This document shows positions 10,546-21,900 of a DNA stretch of 64,000 bases, in pieces. Source of the DNA: Podarcis raffonei (taxonomy: Eukaryota > Chordata > Lepidosauria > Squamata > Lacertidae); the NCBI RefSeq assembly GCF_027172205.1, contig NC_070606.1, forward strand, positions 100,117,534 to 100,181,533, in the 5' to 3' direction. The notes under the pieces are model-generated. The model made no database searches. It was not told the DNA's origin and worked only from the letters and a program-made list of their open reading frames with translations. Numbering within the stretch: the first letter of the stretch is position 1; every line of letters begins with the position of its first letter. Made by a program: the position numbers and the translations under genes.

Positions 10546-12932
10546 CTGGAGGGAAGGAGGGAGAGAAGAGGGAGTCAGGAGGGCCAGGGAGCGTGGAGGA
10601 TGGGTTCTGAAGGAGGGTCCACCAGATCCCAAGGGATTCTGTGGCTGGGGGATGTGGTGGTGAACAAGGGGCTCTCTCAGTCCTAAGGACGGGGGCAACC
10701 ATAGAATCACAGAATCAGTCCAACAGTGAGGATTGGGCCTGTTACATCTACCTGTACTCATTGTACACATATGACTGTATTTCACCTGATCCATCCCCTG
10801 TAATTATTAAGTTTGTAGATGATACCACCATAGTGGGTCTAATTACAGGTGGTGATGAATCAGTGTACGGGGGGGGAGGTTCAAAAAGTATCTACATGGT
10901 GCCTAGAGAATAACTTGCACCTAAATATTAGCAATGGGACGCGGGTGGCGCTGTGGGTAAAACCGCAGTGCCTAGGACTTGCTGATCGTAAGGTCGGCGG
11001 TTCGAATCCCCGCGGCGGGGTGAGCTCCCGTTGTTCGGTCCCAGCTCCTGTCAACCTAGTAGTTCGAAAGCACCCCTAAGTGCAAGTAGATAAATAGGGA
11101 CCGCTTTATAGCGGGAAGGTAAACGGCGTTTCTGTGTGCGGCGCTGGTGCTGGCTCGCCAGATGCAGCTTCGTCACGCTGGGCACGTGACCCGGAAGTGT
11201 CTGCGGACAGCGCTGGCTTCCGGTCTCTTGAGCAAGATGAGCGTTCAACCCTAGAGTCGGTCACGACTGGCCCTGTCGGGCAGGGGTACTTTTACCTTTA
11301 CCTTTTAAATATTAGCAAGACAAAGGAGATGGTGTTGGACTTTTGGAGGAAGAGAGGGGAACTAGCCCCGTTGTATATCAGGGGTGGGGGTTGTGTGGAG
11401 AGAGTCTCTTCCTTTAAATTCCTGGGAGTTTACCTTAGTGAAGACCTCACGTGGAAAAACAATATAACTTAGGTGGTTAGGAAGGCCCAACAGAGACTCC
11501 ATGTCCTCAGGGTCTTGCAAAAGAACAATGTTAAACAACAATTGATGACCTCCTTCTACCGGTCCACAATAGAAAGTGTCCTCTCGTATTGTACCACAGT
11601 GTGATACGTTGGTTTGACAGCCACGGACAGAAAGTCTTTACAGAGGGTGGTGAACACAGCACATGATATCATGGGCTGTCCCTTGAGCCCGCTAGATGAC
11701 ATTGCAAGGGATCGTTGCCTTAGGAGAGCGAGGAAAATTCTCAGGGACAATTCACACCCTGGCCAGCACCTCTTTAAACTTCTACCCTCAGGCAGGAGAT
11801 ATAGAAGTATAATCAGTCGTACCAACAGGCCGAAAAACAGTTTCCGTGGGCTGTTAGGCTGCTGAAAGGAAAATAATATAGTGCAACTGACTTTCAGGGT
11901 TGGTGTGTTATGCGACAAGCACACAAAGCGCAATGAGATTGAGTGTTTTTTTTGGGGGGGAGGCTCAGTTAATTTCATTGTACACTCAGTTAATTTCATT
12001 GTACACATTGACAATAAAGGTATCATCATCATCATCATCATCATCATAGAATTGCAGTGTTGGAAGAGACCCTGAGGCTCATCTAGTCCAACATTCTGCA
12101 ACACAGGAATTACATGATAATAATAATGCTACAGCAGGGATAGTGAATAGTTTGGGGAGGTCTGCTTAAATTAAAAGTGCTTAAATTTGGCTGCATTGTA
12201 GCTTTTGCAATAAGGCTGCTGTTCACGTAGCATTGCCATTTTCAGCCACAGACTAAGCTCAGAACTCTTCTTCTCTGCTTGCTGAAGAGCTATGTGTGAC
12301 TCAAAAGCTGGAATGTGCTTTCATCAAGTTGTGTGTTGGTCCACAACTCCCTATTGCATTCTCTTTCAAAAGACAGCTATATAGTGAAGTACATTTCGGG
12401 AGATGTGTCCCTGGTTAATTCTACAAACAGACCACCAGGTGTCAGCAGTACCCTAATCTAAGTGAACTTTGTTGGACTGGTCATGTTGTGCGGATGCCTG
12501 ATGATCGTCTTCCAAAGCAACTACTCTATTCTGAACTTAGAAATGGAAAGCGTTAAGCTGGTGGTCAACAAAAGAGGTTTAAAGACTGTCTCAAGGCAAA
12601 TCTTTAAAAATGTAGTATAAACACCGACAACTGGGAAACACTGGCCTGCGAGCGCTCCAGTTGGAGAACAGCCTTTACCAAAGGTGTCATGGGCTTTGAA
12701 GACACTCGAACTCAGGACACAAGGGAGAAACGTGCTAAGAGGAAGGCAGGCTTGGCAAATCCACACAGTGATCAACTTCCACCTGGGAACCAATGTCCCC
12801 ACTGTGGAAGGACATGTGGATCCAGAATTGGCCTCCACAGTCACTTATGGACTCATTGTTTAGGGAAGTTATTAATGTGTGACATTTTAATGTATTTTTA
12901 ATCTTTGTTGGAGATGGGCGGGGTACAAATAA

Positions 12933-12990
<58 letters not shown>

Positions 12991-15900
12991 CCATGTTTAT
13001 GGAAGACTATCTTACTTGGCTATGAGGGATCACCAAAGAAAAAAATCTAAGTGATGCCCTGCTAGCTGGATTTGACAGTACTGTAGTAATAAACTCGGTT
13101 TCCATTATGTCATGGATCAGTTTTGAAAAGGTTAGCAGATCAAAACCAGCAGCTGAATATTGTGTGTGCAACATTTATTCATTTATTTCATAAAATGGAC
13201 AGACATCTTGATTGTAAGGGGGAAAGGATAAAGATTAAAAAAAAGAAAATCAAGGAAAAAATTGGCTTGGGATATGAACCAGTCGATGACCTTTCTGCTA
13301 ATTCCCTTTGGCTATAATAGGAGAGGCATTGTAACTAAGCCAGGGCAGTAACTTTGCAACAGATTTGTGCCTATTTAAAAAAAGAGGAGAATGAAGATAG
13401 TGAAATAAATTGCTGGCGTACTAGCATCAGCGTGGGTCTGACAACTCTCTCCTTTCCATCTGGATTCATTGGACGGCCTTTCTCATCGAGAGAGAGAGCT
13501 CCTGCAGGCTCTCTTCTCCCATGTAAACGTGATAACGAAAAACTCACCAGTTCCCGATAGAGAGGGTTGAGGGTGAACCACAAGGCAACCGCACACCGCT
13601 GGCCTTTGGTCACAGCCTTCACGCCATGAGGATTCTCCCCACCAGATGAAAAGCTGATCATGCGCCCACATTTGGGCTTGATGGAGGCCTGGGAAGCAGA
13701 GAAAGGGCAGGAAATGTTAGCGGACATTCCTCTTTGTCTGTCTTGAATCCCCCCGCCCTTCAGGTATGTTGGAGCATCACCCTTGGGTTTGAGTTTTACG
13801 AGAGAGGGAGGAAGACCTCCTCTCTCTGTAATCCCTCTACGCCAGAGCTTGCCCAACTGTGCGTTGAGACACATCAGTGTGTCGGCTGCGGGTTTGTTGT
13901 GTGAACGTTCCTCTGCTCCTCCATGGAAAGGGGTTAGTTCAGCCTCTGGTTTGCTAGCAAAACTGAATTACTGTGTCGTGAAACGATGCGTGTCTTAAAA
14001 GCGTGTTTGGAAAGCTCTTATCTGCTCCATGCACAATCTTATGTGCCTCTGTCCCCTTGCACCGTATTCCCTAAAACCCCAAAGACCCAAATGTTGTTGC
14101 CTTTCATGGTAGGGGAGCAACCTATGGTTAGCATCCGGCACAGAGTGTTAAGTTGTGGGTGAACATACCAGACGACACAGCGATTCTTCAAACAGCTCTT
14201 GTTTATTCACAGGCCATAACAGAACTAAGCTGAAGGGTTCAGCCAGCCTGCTTATATAGAGCTCCACTAGAACGCAACAGTAACCACTTTCTGTAACTAT
14301 CCAATCACTGAATGTCACTTTCAATCCCTTATTTGCATATGCGGACCTGAGTGAAAACTATCTACAGTATCCCCCTGCTGGCCCAGGGTGAGAACTTCAG
14401 TACATAACACAGAGCTCTTCCACAATGCTCCCTTGGCAATCTCCCCCTGAGCTGGTTCGGAGGCCCTTGCTGGCCCTTTCCCATCTGGCCTGAGAAAGTG
14501 GAATGCGGACTGACTCCAGCTACAAAAACTGAGGCTGTTGGACAGATTCTCGGGCTGGAGGGTTGAGAGAGCTGTTGCTGTTATTGATATTATCGTTGTA
14601 TCTTTAGTTTTAGATCTTATGATTTACATGGAAGTTGTTTCCATTTGGTTGTGTACATTTTGTGTACTTTTTGAAGTGTTTTTTATTGTTTATGACTTCT
14701 GTTATGTTTGTCATTATGTAAATCTTGCCATGTTGTAAGCCGCCTTGAGCATAGTTTCAACTATGGCAAGGCGGCATGCAAATAAAATATTGATGGTGGT
14801 GATGCTCACCGTCACAGTCTTGGCATCCATCTCGGTGAAGATAAATTCGCCCCCTTCGAAATCGCTGTTCATGTACAGGAGGGCACTAGCAGGAGAGAAA
14901 GCAGGAAGGTTAGACTCAGCGGAGGGAGCCAGGTCCCGACCTGCTCTAAAGAAAATCCCACTCATAGCGCCGGAAGTGGAATTTCTGTTCGTCTCATTAT
15001 CAGGGTGGCCTCTGTTGTGTCTGGAAAAGTGCCGTCTAACCACAAAACTGGTAAGAAACGGTTTAGGAGGAACACTGACTGTTAAAGTAAAAAAAACACC
15101 TCCAGAGAAGGCACAAGGAGTGTTCTGCATGTACATTAAAAAATTGCTGACTAAAGCAACATTTCAAGGACTTGGTTGGATTAAGATATTGGTTTTTGGT
15201 GCTGACCTTAAAAGCCCTAAACGGCCTCAAAGGCCCAGTATACCTGAAGGAGCGTCTCCACCCCCATCGTTCTGCCCGGACACTGAGGTCCAGCGCCGAG
15301 GGCCTTCTGGTGGTTCCCTCATTGCGAGAAGCCAGGTTACAGGGAAGCAGGCAGAGGGCCTTCTCGGTAGTGCCACCCGCCCTGTGGAACGCCCTCCCAC
15401 CAGATGTCAAGGAAATAAACAACTATCTGAAGTTAAGAAGACATCTGAAGGCAGCCCTGTTTAGTGAAATTTTTAAAGTTTGATGTTTTAATGTATTTTT
15501 AATCTTTTGTTGGAAGCCGCCCAGAGTGGGCCGCCAGATGGGCGGGGTATAAATAATAAATTATTATTATTATTAGGTACTGGGGTGGCAGAAAGTGGTT
15601 GGGGAGTGCATGAACAGCTTAGACGGTGTATATTTTTTTCCTATACAGAGAATTTCCAATGGTAATTGCGGGTTCCCAACCCTACCTGTAATCTCGGAAG
15701 GTGTAAGCAGGGGGCTCTTTCCAACACTCATTGGCTTCCGGGTCCAGGAGGCAATTGTCAGCATGGATAGGGTGGCTGAGGTCATTCCTTCGCTCCTGGT
15801 GGCCTGCAGAGGGCAGAGAAAAGGAAGGTTCAGCCTTGCTGGCAACCTCTCATTTCATCCCAGGTCTCACTAAATAAACGGCAACAGATTATTTCATCGT

Positions 15901-18900
15901 TGCTGTGCAAACTACTGAGTCATGACTGGCCATATTTCCAGTAATGTACGCGGGTGGCGCTGTGGGTTAAACCACAGGGACTTGCCAATCAGAAGGTTGG
16001 TGGTTCGAATCCCCGCGACGGGGTGAGCTCCCGTTGCTCAGTCCCTGCTCCTACCAACCTACCAGTTCGAAAGCACGTCAAAGTGCAAGTAGATAAATAG
16101 GTACCGCTCTGGTGGGAAGCTAGACGGCGTTTCCGTGCGCTGCTCTGGTTCACCAGAAGCGGCTTAGTCATGCTGGCCACATGACCCGGAAGCTGTACGC
16201 CGGCTCCCTCGGCCAATAAAGCGAGATGAGCGCCACAACCTCAGAGTCGGTCATGACCGGACCTAATGGTCAGGGGTCCCTTTACTTTTACCTTTATGCA
16301 TTGTTATGCAAGCTTTCCCTTAATACACACAATTATGTTCACCTTATTTACTTAGAGAATTGTATCACATTCTTCTGGAGGATTTCAGAGGACAGCTGTG
16401 TTTTGCTTTACATGTTGTTTCACAAAGCACAGATTCCCTCCAAGTTCATTTATTTCATTTGCTTGGTGAATGCTCACAGTGCTTCCTATCTCCACAGAAA
16501 TCTCCAAATGGCTTACAAATCCCGGCAAACAAGAACCAGCAAATTCTTGGGGGGAAACCACATAAACCTTTAGTGAGGAGGCGACCTCCTTCGAGCCCGA
16601 ACAATGCCTCTACCATCGATAATTCTGCAATTCTGCATTCTAAGTAACGTAATTCAATCGACATCTCTGAACAGCATGCAGGAGTGAGGTTCGGCAGACT
16701 GGAAAGTTTTTTGAGGTGGGCCTTACCTGACAGAGCCGTCCGGCACACCAGGTGCGTGTAGGAGAAATAGAGGGTGGAATTGAGTCTGAAGTACGACTCC
16801 ACAATCCTGCGGGCTTTCTCGCTGACATCGTAGAAGAGGCGGGCGCTCCTCAGGGGAACTCTCCCCTCGTAGCCGAACTGCGGGCAAACCAGAGTGCAAT
16901 TGTTCCCTCAGTTCCAAATCTTCAACCCACCTTCAACCAAGGATGTGGAGAGCTTCTCCTCAGGGCCATCTTAAACATATCCAGCACCATGGTGCAAAGC
17001 TCCCTCTGGCGCACACACACACACCCCAGTTTCCCAGAGTTGTTGACCTTTTTGGGGGGAGGACAGCGCTGCCAGCAGGGCTGGAGGAGGCAGGCAGCAG
17101 CTGGAGGGCAGCTCCTCCGGCGGGGAAGAAGCAGAGGCTGGATGCGGCGCCTCCTGGCTCAGCTGGATGCTCCATGCCGTGGTGGCCATGGCAGAAGGAG
17201 GCTCCAGGCGTGGCACTGCTTTGGCGCGGCATGGCGGAGGCAGGCAAGGGCGGTGAGATGATGTCGGGAGGCGCTGCGTCCAGCCTCTGTCTCTCCCCTG
17301 GCGCCCTCCAGAACTTGGTGTCCTGGCGCCCTGCACCACTAGCCTCTATGGGGATTCTCCTACATCAGAACACAAGAAGAGCCTTGCAGGATCAGGCCAA
17401 GGGCCTACCACTCCCAGCATCCTGTTCCCAACCAGGGGCCAAACAGTTCCCTGCAAGAAACCCAAGGGAAGTTTTGAACACAAAAGCACTTTCTTCCCTC
17501 CTTGTGGTTGCCAATAACTGGGGTTCAGAAGCATCACTGCCTCCAATTGTGGATACAGGTAGGTAGCCGTGTTGGTCTGCTGTAGTCAAAACAATTTTTT
17601 TTTAAAAAAAAAAATTCCTTCCAGTAGCACCTTAGAAGCCAACTAAGTTTGTTCTTGGTATGAGCTTTTGAAGTGTGCATGCACACAAAAGTTCATACCA
17701 AGAACAAACTTAGTTGGTCTCTAAGGTGCTACTGGAAGGATTTTTTAAATTTTATTTTGTTCCAATTGTGGAGGCCGAGCAGAGCCATCCTGGCTAGGAG
17801 CCACTGACTGCCCCCTTGTAAGGCATGGAGAGTCTTCCTCTCCCTTTGGTAACTTCACAGATAAGAACTAACAAGCAGTTGATATGCTTATATAGTCATA
17901 CCTCGTGTTAAGTTTGCTTCATGATACATTTTTTCAGGTTGCGTCCCACAGTGACCCAGAAGTACCAGAAAGGGTTACTTCTGGGTTTCACTGCTTGCGC
18001 ATGCGCAGACACACAAAATGATGTCATGCACAGGTGCAGAAGCGGCAAATTGCGACCCGCGCGTACACAGATGCGCCGCTGCGGGTTGCGTTCTATTCAT
18101 GTTTCAAACGGGCCTCTGGAACGGATCCTGTTCACAGCCAGAGGTACCACTGTAGTCCTTTTATTAGTGTCATGTTGCAAGCACAAATATACAGCTCTCC
18201 GTAAGGAGGGCAGTTGCCTACTCTAAACCCTCCTTCCGACTTCTGCAGCATTCTAGGCGCCAACGGGGAGTTCCTCCCTCCCTCCGCCTCCTTTGCTCTC
18301 TGACACGTCCGGACCTCTGAGTCCGTGGTGAGGGGGGGTTCCCCACACTCTTGACTGATGTCTCTTCTAGCTGTCTCCTCCCTTCTGGCTCCCTTGTCAT
18401 TATCTCATAACTAGGTAATTCCTCCCTAACCTGTTCAGCTTCTGTCTCTCTCTCTGCTTCTGAACACACTATGGACGGGGGTGGGTGGGCGCTTCCCCCT
18501 CCAGCTCTCAATCAGAGAGAAGCTGAAACAAAAATTTTTTTCCTTCCAGTAGCACCTTAAAGACCAACTAAGTTAGTTCTTGGTATGAGCTTTCGTGTGC
18601 ATGCACACTTCTTCAGATACACTTCTTCAGATACACTTCTTCGTGCATGCACACGAAAGCTCATACCAAGAACTAACTTAGTTGGTCTTTAAGGTGCTAC
18701 TGGAAGGAAAAAAAAATTTGTTTTGACTATGGCAGACCAACACGGCTACCTTTCTGTAGAGAGAAGCTGGTCATCATCAGACCATTCCCTGACACCTCTC
18801 CTCCACGGATCCGTCCGATCCTCAATTTAAGCCATCCCGGTTGCTGGCCGTCACTGTGGCAGGGAGTTCCGTTGTTTAACTCTGTGCTGCTTGAAGAAGG

Positions 18901-21900
18901 ACTTTCCTTCTATCGACCCTGAGTTTTCCAACGGTCAGTTTCGTTGGATGTGCACGAGTTCTAGTGTTCGGAGAGAGGGAGGAAAACTTCTCCTTATCCA
19001 CTCTCTCTGTGCCATGCAGAGTTTCTTAAAGTGCTATCGCAGGGGTCAACAAGGTTTATCTTGCCTGGGCCGGATCAGTCCCTCAGAGATTCCTCTGTGG
19101 GCTGGATTGCGCATGTGCGTGAGCCCACAATTTTCGACGTCTGCGCAGATGCGATTTTTGGCACCACGGAAGGGAGTCCCCATGCTGTGCGGCTTTAGCG
19201 CAGCATGCAAGTGGGCAGCTCAGTTTGAGGGCGGCTCGTGGGCCAGTCAAACGACCTTCGTGGGCAGCTTCTGGCCCATGGGCCTTAGGTTGCTGACCCC
19301 TGTGCTATTGTGTCGCCTCAAAGGGCTCATCCACACCACTGTTTGCCTCACCACTTTTCCTTGGGGAAACTTGTGGTTTACCGCTGAATCGGACCAAATG
19401 GAAATTGGGTTTTATGTGGATTGCTGTTTGTTCTGATTTAGCGCTAGAGAATGGGTTTCTCCGGGGAAAGCTGCAGGGCAAACGCAAAGCCTCTCAGACC
19501 CATTCATTCTAGGCATAGGACAAGTGGAAATGTGCCCTTAATTCACCTTTCCTCTAAACTGAAAAGTCCCAAACACTGCAACATTTCTTCACGCCAGCGC
19601 TGAGGTCCAGTGCCTAGGGCCTTCTGGCAGCTCCCTCCCTGCGAGAAGTGAGGTTACAGGGAACCAGGCAGAGGGCCTTCTCGGTGGTGGCGCCCGCCCT
19701 GTGGAACGCCTTCCCATCAGATGTCAAGGAAAGAAACAACTACCTGATTTTTAGAAGACATCTGAAGGCAGCCCTGGTTAGGGGAGTTTTTAATGTTTAA
19801 TGTTTTATAGTGTTTTTAATATTCTGTTGGGAGCCGCCCAGAGTGGCTGGGGAGTCCCGGCCAGACGGGCGGGGTATAAGTAATAAATTATTGTTATTAT
19901 ATTATTATTTCTTCACTCCATTCCCTCGGCCATTTCAGCTGCCCTTCTCTGAACCTTTTCCAAGTCTATCGTATCCTTTTCGAGGCAAGGTAACCAGAAC
20001 TGCGCACAGCATTCCGAATGGGGTTGTGCCATAGACCTCTGCTTCTCTGCTCCTGCCCTAAACCATAATCTTTGTTGGAAGCCACCCAGAGTGGCTGGGG
20101 AAACACAGCCAGATGGGCAGGGCACAATTATTAAATTATTAAATTATTAAATTATTAAATTATTAAATTATTAAATTATTAAATTATTAAATTATTAAAT
20201 TATTATTATGCCACTGGGGTTGGATCAGAAGCTAAAAGCGGAATCCTAAGATCCCAGGTAAGAAGAAAGTCCAGTCGCCTGCAAGTTGAGCAGCAACCCT
20301 CATACCTTGAGAGCTTTTTTTTTTCTTTTATAAATTTTTATTCATATTTGCACATATATCCAGGAAAAACATAAACAAAAAATCCACCACATACCTTATA
20401 CAAATTATATCCACTTCACAAATCATAAATAAAATACATAACTGAGTTAGTCTCAACTGAGCCTTGGACTTCCCTCCACTCCTTTGGTAAGTATCGAATA
20501 AATTATATAGTCGCGTACTTTTTAACTCTTTTACATAGGCCTTTCCCGCTGTTAGAGTTATTTCAACCCCGCCAGTGTCACCTGAGATTTAGATTCCATA
20601 TACATTAAATATTTCTTCCAATTATCATGAAATTTCTGTTTGTCTTGGTCCCTTAATCTTCCTGATATTCTATCAAGCTCAGCATAATTTATCATTTTAA
20701 CCTGCCAATCACTTATGTTGGGTATTACTTCTAATTTCCAATTTTGTGCTAACATAATCCTTGCAGCTGTCGTAGCATATAGAAACAAGATCTTGTCTTC
20801 TTTTTTAATTTCTTTACCGACCATTCCTAACAAAAAAGCTTCTGGCTTTTTGGGAAATGTATATTTCAAGATTTTTTTAAGTTCATTATAAACCAATTCC
20901 CAAAAGCCTCTCACTTTGCAACACGACCACCACATATGGTAGAGGTCACCTTCTACCTCTCTACATTTCCAGCATCTTTTATCCTTCAACTTATAAATCT
21001 TCGCTAATTTCACTGGTGTGTGATACCATCTGTAGATCATTTTCCACAGGTTTTCCTTTAGTGCTGTGCATGCCGTAAATCTCATATTCTTGTTCCATAG
21101 TTCCAACCACCTCTCAAAGTTGATGTTATATCCAATATCTATCGCCCACTTAGTCATAGCCTCCTTCACCTCCTCATCTTTTGTATACTACTCCAGCAAA
21201 ATATCATACATCCTTGACAGTGTTTTGTTCTTACCTTGAGAGCTTTGAGGACGGTGGCCCCTTCGAACTTCTCGTTGGGTGTGTGGGGTGACGTCTTCCC
21301 CCGGTACCCATCTCCAGCCAGCAGAATTCCCTGAAACAGAAAAGGGATATCAGGATTATTCCAATATGTTGACGTAACATTGGACTTTCCAGCTTCCAAG
21401 CTTCAAGGAAGACACCAAGGGATTCCATCCACTTGGAAGGTCATTGCAAACCCCAGAGAGATGAATGGGAGATTCTGTAGGGAGCAACCAGCCTTTCCCA
21501 TGGGGCGCAAGCTGCAGAATGTCTAGGGCATGGGTTCCTAGAGTGGGAAGTGCTGCCCCCTGGGGGCTGGAGGTATTACTGTCAATTGAAATTGCATTTA
21601 TACAACTGGGTTTTTAAAAGGATATTACGATACGATACGATAATCTTTATTGTCTTTGTCCCATACAGATCAACGAAATTGAAAAAGTCTACATAAGACA
21701 TTCAAAACCAACAAGCCTGCTATCCCAGCTATCCCAGCCTCGTTAGCCCCCTAAAAACTCTGATACCCCACAATTAAATACAATATACTCCTTGGTCGCA
21801 GTCTGACCAAACTGCAGGAAGCAGTGGAAGATAGGAGTGCCTGGCGTGCTCTGGTCCATGGGGTCACGAAGAGTCGGACACGACTAAACGACTAAACAAC

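Larger units (their letters stand above)
18800..20060 (-). mobile_element. CR1 fragment carrying hAT and L2 insertions
   Basis: CR1 antisense text runs 18800-19039, resumes at 19303-19592 and again at 19907-20060 (CTGAACCTTTTCCAAGTCTATC...). A hAT MITE at 19040-19302 and an L2-like 3' end at 19593-19906 (duplication ATTTCTTCAC at both sides) interrupt it. Confidence 0.7.

Noticed and set aside
10935-11010. tRNA gene
   Set aside because: A and B boxes are present, but the sequence is the head of a SINE with a target duplication; the same applies to the other SINE heads.
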